Shown piece by piece: positions 1-5,286 of a stretch of DNA of 6,161 nt (positions are counted from its first letter, which is position 1; each line of letters begins with the position of its first letter). The translations under genes and the position numbers were made by a program. The DNA is from Bacteroidales bacterium (GTDB taxonomy: Bacteria; Bacteroidota; Bacteroidia; Bacteroidales; Dysgonomonadaceae). The stretch spans positions 1 through 6,161 of the forward strand of contig DUUR01000291.1 in the NCBI GenBank assembly GCA_012841425.1, given 5' to 3'. The notes beneath the pieces were generated by a model. It ran no database searches and was not told where the DNA came from. It saw nothing but the letters and a program-made list of their open reading frames with translations.

Positions 1-525
1 ATATTCATCAATTTTTGCATTAAGTGCTTTCATTTCGCTCTCCGTCTCTTTTCTTACATCATGATACAGATCTTTATCAGTTGCAGGCAAAGTAAATGCA
101 TCACTAAATGGCATTGCTGCAGGATAAAAAGGCGTAAAGAAAGCGTGCATTAACTTCACACTACATTTTAAATCTTTGGCAAGCTTAAAGCCAAATTCGC
201 ATGTCAATAATGTATAATCTGAAAAATCTACAGGAATTAATATTTCTTTGTTAGTCTCTTCTGTTTCCTCCTCATCTTCAGCAGTCTTAGATGTAAAATC
301 AACCTGCTCTATTACTCTTAGTGCTCTTTGTAGATCTATCTCTTTTATTCTAACACGCACACTGCCAGGAATAGAAGGTTCTATAAGATTAATTCCATGA
401 ATTACAGACTCAATTCCTTCAGACTCTAGTATAGTTTTTAAAATCTGAGCTTTTTCATATGTATGAATAGCAACTGTGACTAGCCTGTTGTCGTTTTGCT
501 GGTTTTCCTTTTTATTTCCTTGCAT
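1..525 (-). CDS. Universal stress protein with N-terminal DUF2007-like domain (3' end cut by window)
   Basis: Reading the minus strand from the ATG at 525 gives 175 residues with no stop before the window edge, so the C-terminus is missing. Residues about 14-77 (start RLVTVAIHTYEKAQILK) resemble the DUF2007 / putative signal-transducing domain: a beta strand, a helix, then the 'LESEGIESVIHG' turn and a closing 'LQRALRVIEQ' helix. An acidic linker (about 78-93, rich in Glu and Thr) leads to a universal stress protein (UspA-type) domain starting EILIPVDFSD at 94-103. Asp100 matches the conserved Asp near the nucleotide in ATP-binding USPs. The glycine-rich ATP loop would lie beyond the window, so nucleotide binding cannot be judged. 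There is no signal peptide, so it is probably cytoplasmic. USPs act in stress survival by mechanisms that are mostly unclear. It is separated from the upstream HTH gene by a terminator and should be transcribed independently. The USP assignment is firm; the DUF2007 part is a good pattern match without a search. Confidence 0.85.
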   Translation of the reverse strand, partial: MQGNKKENQQNDNRLVTVAIHTYEKAQILKTILESEGIESVIHGINLIEPSIPGSVRVRIKEIDLQRALRVIEQVDFTSKTAEDEEETEETNKEILIPVDFSDYTLLTCEFGFKLAKDLKCSVKLMHAFFTPFYPAAMPFSDAFTLPATDKDLYHDVRKETESEMKALNAKIDEY

Positions 526-545
526 AATATTGAATTTTATATATC

Positions 546-560
546 TCAAATATTATTTGA
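546..560. promoter_or_regulatory. Perfect 7-1-7 palindrome upstream of the universal stress gene
   Basis: TCAAATATTATTTGA is a perfect inverted repeat (7-base arms, one central base) ending 20 bases before the start codon at 525. Read on the minus strand it includes AATATTTG (554-547), which matches the Bacteroidetes -7 box TAnnTTTG at 7 of 8 positions. I see no convincing TTTG -33 box at the right distance. It could be an operator overlapping the USP promoter. In DNA this AT-rich, short palindromes also arise by chance, so the functional call is tentative. Confidence 0.35.
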
Positions 561-584
561 CGATATAAGATTTATAGAGAATTA

Positions 585-628
585 AAAAAACCAATATTTG
601 ATATAATTAAAACAAATATTGGTTTTTT
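585..628 (-). terminator. Rho-independent terminator after the HTH gene, potentially bidirectional
   Basis: A perfect 16-base inverted repeat (AAAAAACCAATATTTG at 585-600 pairs with 613-628) encloses a 12-base loop. Read on the minus strand it begins 7 bases after the stop codon of the HTH gene and ends in a run of seven T. The A and T flanks make it symmetrical, so it could also stop plus-strand transcripts. The stem has only three G-C pairs but is long. It isolates the HTH gene from the universal stress gene downstream. Confidence 0.85.
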
Positions 629-635
629 CTGATGG

Positions 636-935
636 TTATTCTGCTTGTTCTGTTTGCTCTACCTCAACTACATCGGGCTCAGGATAATCATCAAGTCCCA
701 ATATTTTTAATGCCTTATCAAAAATAGTGGTATCGTCCAGTACAACTATTCCACCATCTGGTCCTGGTTCAATATGAATACCTGCACTCCTACCCTCTTT
801 ATAGTTGTATCCGCCAAAATAGTTTCTCACAGTTTCAGGCTTCATATCAAGCTCTGATGCTATCTGACGGATACTACCATCGGGTAGCTTGTCTTTGAGT
901 TCTCTTAACTCATTAAATGAAATTGTTCTTGCCAT
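636..935 (-). CDS. Small helix-turn-helix DNA-binding protein, function unknown
   Basis: This is a complete 99-residue protein starting at ATG 935. Residues about 19-40 (DGSIRQIASELDMKPETVRN and on to YF) form a clear helix-turn-helix: helix, 'ELDM' turn, then a recognition helix 'KPETVRNYF'. A 'GGYNYKEG' stretch and a segment 'GIHIEPGPDGGIVVLDD' (52-68) follow, probably a small beta wing. The protein ends in a short helix (71-80) and an acidic tail (82-99). I recognise the pattern as a small protein conserved in Bacteroidales, but I know of no established function. It has no effector domain, transmembrane segment or partner gene. It has its own promoter (985-1015) and terminator (585-628), so it appears to be a monocistronic unit. 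It could be a local transcription regulator or a nucleoid-associated protein. DNA binding is inferred from the motif; the target is unknown. Confidence 0.85.
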   Translation of the reverse strand: MARTISFNELRELKDKLPDGSIRQIASELDMKPETVRNYFGGYNYKEGRSAGIHIEPGPDGGIVVLDDTTIFDKALKILGLDDYPEPDVVEVEQTEQAE

Positions 936-984
936 GGCTTATCATTTTTATGTTTAAAATTCATTCTAACCTCTTATTATGCCC

Positions 985-1015
985 TAAACTTACTAAAAAA
1001 TAAAGATACACCAAA
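985..1015 (-). promoter_or_regulatory. Bacteroidetes-type sigma-ABfr promoter for the HTH gene
   Basis: On the minus strand a TTTG (-33 box, 1015-1012) is followed after exactly 19 bases by TAAGTTTA (-7 box, 992-985). This matches the consensus TAnnTTTG at all but the last position. The spacing is within the range known for the primary sigma factor of Bacteroides. Transcription would start near 978, giving a leader of about 43 bases before the ATG at 935. I see no strong Shine-Dalgarno sequence, which is usual in this phylum. Confidence 0.6.
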
Positions 1016-1068
1016 CAATTATAAGATAATAATTCGAAATTGTTAGCTTTCTATTCTTAGAACAAAAT

Positions 1069-1770
1069 TCAATGAGGTAAAGTTGATAATACAGAACTAA
1101 AGCAAACAATCATTATTATATATATCAAAATGAATATAGAAAGTATTCTACCATTATCCGAACTGTATATAGCCTTATTACTTATATCGTATGTATTTTG
1201 AAAAAGAGGCTTCTTCACCAAAATTAAAACTGAGTAAAAGATGATTGCTAAAAGAGAACCTACAATAACACCAGCAATAATATCAGATATAAAATGTACT
1301 CCTAAATATATTCTAGTATAACTATTTAAAGTTGCCCAGAAAAGAGCTATAGCAGTAAACCATCGATATTTAAATAATAAAGAAAGAAAAACCGTAAGCC
1401 CAAATGAGTTAGTAGCATGACCCGAGATAAATCCATATCTGCCACCTCTATAACCATTTAATATATCTACCTGATCCATGAAATCGGGATGATGAGTTGG
1501 TCTAAACCTTTCAAACATAGGTTTAAACAGAGAAGAAGAGACCTGGTCACTTGCAACAAATAGTAGAATTAAAATTAAAGTAACAAGTAGACCTAATTTA
1601 CGTGGTGCTTTATAAAAAAAAACAAAGATGATGAACAGGAATAGTGGTATCCATACAAACCTTCCCGATAATGTCCACATTATATTATCTAAAAGTACAG
1701 AATCACTCCCGTTGAGCGCAAAGAATAAATCTTTCTCTAAAGGCAAAAGACTTTCAATAGCTCTTTTCAT
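1069..1770 (-). CDS. PAP2-family membrane lipid phosphatase
   Basis: This 233-residue integral membrane protein has all three motifs of the PAP2 (type 2 phosphatidic acid phosphatase) family. Motif 1 is K-x6-RP (Lys83, Arg90-Pro91). Motif 2 is SGH (116-118), with Ile in place of the usual Pro before it. Motif 3 is TR-x5-H-x3-D (Arg153, His159, Asp163), with Thr for the usual Ser. His159 should be the nucleophile and His118 the acid/base, so the enzyme looks intact. About six hydrophobic helices are visible (36-53, 57-76, 119-134, 137-151, 160-187, 207-228); a polar loop at 188-206 precedes the last. Family members remove phosphate from undecaprenyl diphosphate, phosphatidylglycerophosphate, phosphatidic acid or lipid A. 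Sequence alone does not decide the substrate. The gene starts 29 bases after batDE with no terminator between, so it is probably the last gene of that transcript. No clear terminator follows it. The family call is very secure. Confidence 0.93.
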   Translation of the reverse strand: MKRAIESLLPLEKDLFFALNGSDSVLLDNIMWTLSGRFVWIPLFLFIIFVFFYKAPRKLGLLVTLILILLFVASDQVSSSLFKPMFERFRPTHHPDFMDQVDILNGYRGGRYGFISGHATNSFGLTVFLSLLFKYRWFTAIALFWATLNSYTRIYLGVHFISDIIAGVIVGSLLAIIFYSVLILVKKPLFQNTYDISNKAIYSSDNGRILSIFILIYIIMIVCFSSVLSTLPH

Positions 1771-1799
1771 ATATTAGATCATATTTAAGGGTGTTATAA

Positions 1800-4481
1800 T
1801 TATATTATCTCTATATTATCTTTATTAGTCCAACCAACACTTCCGTTATCTATTTCTATTTCATACCAGATTCCATCGCTACTCTTAACTCTCACCTTAG
1901 TCCCTTCATGAAGCTCAAAGAGTTCATTACTGTTAACATCTGGTGATGCATTCACACTAGCTGCTCCAACCATAACTATAGCATTATCTCCACGTATTTG
2001 TTCCCTCTTCTGACTAAAGGAGAATATATTGAAAACTATCATTAAAAGAAATAAAACTATGAAAGTATAAAAAGCAGTTTTCCTAACCCACAGTACACTT
2101 ACAAATAAGTATGTTGCAAAAAAGATAACAGACAAAACAAAAGAGATAATTGCTATAACTGCCCATGCGTTGGAGCTATACAAGTTGCGAATAGCCTTAA
2201 ACCAGTTAGATATAAAGATATCACCTGCTGGAGTAATACGGTCTACCTTGCGATTATTAGCAAATCGAAGGTTATGTCGTATATCATTATCACCCGGATC
2301 CAACAGTAACGCTCTCTCGTAATTTAGTATAGCTTTTCCTAACTGATTGTCTCTAAAGTAAGCATTTCCTAAATTGTAATAAAGTTGCGGTGAAACTAAA
2401 TTATTAGAAATTGATTCTTTAATTACTGTCTCATATAAATCGACACTTCTTTTAAAATCTCCACCCCTATAAGCTTCGGCTGCAGACAAAGCAATATTAT
2501 TATCTCCACCCTCTTCAATTGAAATTACAGATGTGTTTTCACTTTCTTCTATTATATCTGTGTCTTGAGCTAAAAGAGAAGGTGTTACCAATACTACTAT
2601 TAATAAAAGTAATGTCGATAGCATTGGTAATTTATTAGCTTTCCTCTTTTTCAATCTATTCTCCATCTGACCTATAGCATCAAGTGTATCGTTATAAATC
2701 CTGTCCATCTCCGCATCGCTTTCCACTTGTGCATAACGTGCAAACTCGCATGTATCAAGTATATTCATGAAGTTATTAGCTAACTCACTGCTTATACCAT
2801 TATTTAATAGCTCTGCCTCAATATTATCCTTAGAAAGCTGGGCAACCGGTATTGCTAGCTTATCGCTAAAATAACCCCATATTGCCCTAAGCACCTCATC
2901 GTAGAAACTCTCCTTGTTGTGCTCTCTCAAATACTTTTCTGCAAGCTTTAAACGTTTAATTGCTATTTTTGTAGCTTTCTTATTACGCATTAATGCAACA
3001 TTCGCATTATCCTTTGTTTTCTTTCGATTGATTATAATGTAAAAAATCAATAGTAAAAATGGGATAATATACCATAACCAGTAACTAATCGATCCAACAA
3101 AGAAATTACTCATAGAGACAAAACTTGGTTCTCCAGTTTTCAAAAATCTAATATCCTGCTCTACCTTCACATCTTGCTGATTTACAAAATTAGAAGCAGA
3201 AACACTTCCAGGATCTCCTTTTGCTATTTTCAATTCATACTCCGGCGTAGAAAGTGTTTTGTATGAGTTTGAGTTAAGATCAAAATAGCCAAATTCAACA
3301 GAAGGAATGGTATATGCCCCTTCATATCTGGGAATAGCCATATACTCAACCACCCTTATTCCTGTTAACCCATTAGTGGTTACGTTGAGCGAATTAGTAA
3401 CTACTGGATCATACACCTCAAAATTATTAGGAAACTGTACCTCAGGGTTACGCAACAACTTCATATTACCAGTTCCTGATATTTCAAGGCGTAATGTGAT
3501 AGCTTCGTTTGCTTTAACTTCTGTTGAACTGATGCTGGGACTAAAAGTAAACGTTCCCACAGCATTTGAATAATTCAATGGCTTATCTCCTGGCAGTGGC
3601 TTTACATTTATATTTAGAGGGTTCGTAACAATATTTTTCTTAACATCTGCCATAAGTTCCTGAGAACCAAAAAAAGTAGAAACACTTCTTCCAGACGGAA
3701 CAGAAAAAACCATCTCTATAGATCCAGATGGAATCGTAATTTGACCTGATCTTTGTGGGAATAACAATGTCTTCCGTAAATCGGCAGTATAGTAATTCCT
3801 TCCATTATACCTTTCCATTTTCAATTGTTGATTAGATGGCATTTCAATCTCCTCAACCATAAAACCCTCGAATTCGGGAAATTGTATTCTTCCAAAATTT
3901 ACAACATTCAAAGTTGTGTATAACCTAAATGTTACAGTAAATCCTTGCTGTTCAAAAGGACTGTTACTAGAAACAATCGCCCGTATAAATGCATCGCTTT
4001 CCGAAACAGTAGCAGAGCTTGTTGAAGGTGCACCACTCTCATTTCCTGAACCACCAGATCCTCCTTGCGAAGAATTCTTATCGGGCGGCAACACCTCAAT
4101 TGCGAGCGAATTAGATTGATAATTACTCCCTTTCACGTTTATTGAAGCAGGCTCAATAGTGAAGCTTCCCGTCTTTTTTGGCACCAAAATATAGGTATAT
4201 GTAACAGACCTCTCGGAAGTTGTTTTACCATTTACTGTGCGTTGACTAAAACTAGTGGAGGTACTCGGACCAAATAATATATCAAAATCGGGAATATCGG
4301 GAAGTCGAAGATCCTTACCATCTTCATTAAGTATATAACTCAACCTAAACTGATCACCTTCAACTACAGTAGCAGGTGCAGAAGCTTTAAAATTTACCTG
4401 GGCCTCGGCTATGAGTGTTGAAATTGAAAATAAACCAATTAAAAAGAAAAGAAATCTATATATATGCTTTCTGTTGTTCAT
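1800..4481 (-). CDS. batD-batE: BatD-BatE fusion protein of the aerotolerance operon
   Basis: This is one uninterrupted 893-residue frame. The BatD part begins with a signal peptide (1-27, cleavage likely after AEA before Gln28). A first Ig-like domain follows (about 29-132, with 'ATVVEGDQFRLSYIL'), then a Ser/Gly/Asn-rich linker (136-161) and further beta-rich domains (about 162-420). A membrane helix (467-485) followed by RKK leads to a cytoplasmic helical domain (about 495-610). Residues 606-639 then look like a complete BatE signal peptide. After it come two TPR units (about 662-695 and 698-732, with 'YYNLGNAYFRDNQLGKAILN'), two membrane helices (772-797 and 803-821) separated by Arg-Lys, and a bacterial SH3-like domain (about 832-893). 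The positive-inside rule places the Ig, TPR and SH3 parts in the periplasm and residues about 486-615 in the cytoplasm. BatD and BatE are separate genes in the classical Bacteroides fragilis operon, and the length here is about the sum of the two. The gene begins 15 bases after batC. Identity of both halves is secure; their exact role in the Bat complex is not known. Confidence 0.9.
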   Translation of the reverse strand: MNNRKHIYRFLFFLIGLFSISTLIAEAQVNFKASAPATVVEGDQFRLSYILNEDGKDLRLPDIPDFDILFGPSTSTSFSQRTVNGKTTSERSVTYTYILVPKKTGSFTIEPASINVKGSNYQSNSLAIEVLPPDKNSSQGGSGGSGNESGAPSTSSATVSESDAFIRAIVSSNSPFEQQGFTVTFRLYTTLNVVNFGRIQFPEFEGFMVEEIEMPSNQQLKMERYNGRNYYTADLRKTLLFPQRSGQITIPSGSIEMVFSVPSGRSVSTFFGSQELMADVKKNIVTNPLNINVKPLPGDKPLNYSNAVGTFTFSPSISSTEVKANEAITLRLEISGTGNMKLLRNPEVQFPNNFEVYDPVVTNSLNVTTNGLTGIRVVEYMAIPRYEGAYTIPSVEFGYFDLNSNSYKTLSTPEYELKIAKGDPGSVSASNFVNQQDVKVEQDIRFLKTGEPSFVSMSNFFVGSISYWLWYIIPFLLLIFYIIINRKKTKDNANVALMRNKKATKIAIKRLKLAEKYLREHNKESFYDEVLRAIWGYFSDKLAIPVAQLSKDNIEAELLNNGISSELANNFMNILDTCEFARYAQVESDAEMDRIYNDTLDAIGQMENRLKKRKANKLPMLSTLLLLIVVLVTPSLLAQDTDIIEESENTSVISIEEGGDNNIALSAAEAYRGGDFKRSVDLYETVIKESISNNLVSPQLYYNLGNAYFRDNQLGKAILNYERALLLDPGDNDIRHNLRFANNRKVDRITPAGDIFISNWFKAIRNLYSSNAWAVIAIISFVLSVIFFATYLFVSVLWVRKTAFYTFIVLFLLMIVFNIFSFSQKREQIRGDNAIVMVGAASVNASPDVNSNELFELHEGTKVRVKSSDGIWYEIEIDNGSVGWTNKDNIEII
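2565..2666 (-). other. Embedded signal-peptide-like segment at the BatD/BatE junction
   Basis: Residues 606-639 of the fusion begin with Met606, followed by a basic stretch (KKRK at 611-614), a hydrophobic core (621-633) and 'PSLLAQD' (634-640). This has the order of a signal peptide: charged, hydrophobic, then a cleavage-like Ala followed by Gln, the same Ala-Gln end seen in BatC and at the BatD N-terminus. In the fusion it must act either as a membrane helix returning the chain to the periplasm or as an internal cleavage site. The ATG codons at 2666 and 2624 are possible relics of the ancestral batE start. Confidence 0.7.
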
Positions 4482-4496
4482 TGTAATATAAATCGC

Positions 4497-5219
4497 TTAC
4501 CAGTTTTTATTATGTCTCCTGTTATTCTCGGACTGCTCTTCTCTTTCTTGAGCTCTTATCTGATTAACCTTCTCTTGGGTCTCACGCTCGTCCTGCTCTA
4601 TTGCTTGCAGTAAAGCTCTTGCGTTGTCACGTGACATCTGCTCTGGAGCTTCTGGTTGCTCAGCACGCTTCTCTTGATCTTGTTGATTTTGAGGCGACTG
4701 CTGTTGCTGTTGATCCTGTTGCTCTTCTTGTTGCTGCTCTTGATCGTCTTCTCCATCATCTTGTTGCTGCTCCTCATCCTGAATCATTTTCTGAACAACA
4801 GCAAGATTATAACGCGTTTCATCATCTTGAGGATTTAGTCGCAAAGCCATCTTATACGCTTCCATAGCATCATTAAGCTCTTTTTTCTTCAGCAAAGCAT
4901 TTCCTATATTATGCATCCCAGACGAAACGTTCATCGGATCTTCCTGCTCTAATGAGTTAAAGTTGTTATAATACTCAACTGCCTTATCCCACTCTTTCTG
5001 ATTATATAACGTGTTTCCCAAATTATAGTTGGCCTCTTGTGAAGTAGGATTCTCTTCAACTGCCTTTTCATAATAGGAAGCAGCCTCCGAGTATTTTTGT
5101 AACTTATACTCTTTATTACCTTTACGAATATTCTTACGCACCTCTTTTTGTGCTGATACTGACACTGGAATCAGTCCCAACATTAAGGTTATAAATATAT
5201 ATTTTAAAGACTTCTGCAT
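4497..5219 (-). CDS. batC: BatC, exported TPR protein of the aerotolerance operon
   Basis: The 240-residue protein starts with a signal peptide (1-23, cleavage likely after VSA before Gln24). Three TPR units follow: about 29-60 ('KGNKEYKLQKYSEAASYYEK'), 62-95 ('NYNLGNTLYNQKEWDKAVEY') and 100-133 ('HNIGNALLKKKELNDAMEAY'). A capping helix runs from 134 to about 147. Next is a low-complexity Gln/Asp/Glu tract (148-188) and a charged C-terminal helix (about 195-230). The end, 'RRHNKNW', is a basic-aromatic tail of the kind I associate with BatC proteins. With no further membrane helix it should be soluble in the periplasm, where TPRs act as protein-binding scaffolds, presumably for other Bat proteins. 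It lies between batB (67 bases upstream) and batDE (15 bases downstream), the expected operon position. No internal promoter or terminator is visible in either gap. Confidence 0.92.
   Translation of the reverse strand: MQKSLKYIFITLMLGLIPVSVSAQKEVRKNIRKGNKEYKLQKYSEAASYYEKAVEENPTSQEANYNLGNTLYNQKEWDKAVEYYNNFNSLEQEDPMNVSSGMHNIGNALLKKKELNDAMEAYKMALRLNPQDDETRYNLAVVQKMIQDEEQQQDDGEDDQEQQQEEQQDQQQQQSPQNQQDQEKRAEQPEAPEQMSRDNARALLQAIEQDERETQEKVNQIRAQEREEQSENNRRHNKNW
4656..4778 (-). repeat. Imperfect CAG/CAA-rich coding tract in batC
   Basis: This stretch encodes BatC residues 148-188, of which 19 of 41 are Gln and 15 are Asp or Glu. CAG and CAA codons alternate with GAT, GAC and GAA, so it is not a pure trinucleotide repeat. 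On the plus strand it appears as runs of ttg and ctg triplets. It probably encodes a disordered acidic linker between the TPR domain and the C-terminal helix, and its length may vary between strains. Confidence 0.75.
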
Positions 5220-5286
5220 AACGTCACGTTTACTGGTTGCTAATAAATACCATCTCTCAATTATCAGCTGAGTTCAAATTTATCAT

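Noticed and set aside
1014..1044. Inverted repeat AACAATT / AATTGTT with a 17-base loop, considered as a terminator for the PAP2 gene
   Set aside because: The stem is only 7 bases and AT-rich, there is no T-run in the right place, and it overlaps the -33 box of the HTH promoter.
2565..2666. BatD-BatE junction as an assembly error joining two genes
   Set aside because: The frame is continuous, the linking residues read as natural coding sequence and both halves are complete, so a real fusion is the simpler reading; raw reads would settle it.
3307..3573. Plus-strand open frame of 88 codons inside batDE
   Set aside because: It lies antisense to the well-supported BatD coding region and shows no recognisable domain.
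3916..4119. Plus-strand open frame of 67 codons inside batDE
   Set aside because: It is antisense to the BatD N-terminal domains and linker; its Pro/Glu-rich composition is a by-product of the Ser/Gly linker codons on the other strand.
4601..4867. Two overlapping plus-strand open frames opposite batC, one extremely Leu-rich
   Set aside because: Both arise from reading the CAG/CAA-rich tract of batC on the opposite strand, which gives Leu and Val runs; no start context or homology supports them.
5220..5286. Possible internal promoter in the 67-base gap between batB and batC
   Set aside because: A TTTG is present, but the only TAnnTTTG-like box lies about 25 bases away and matches poorly.
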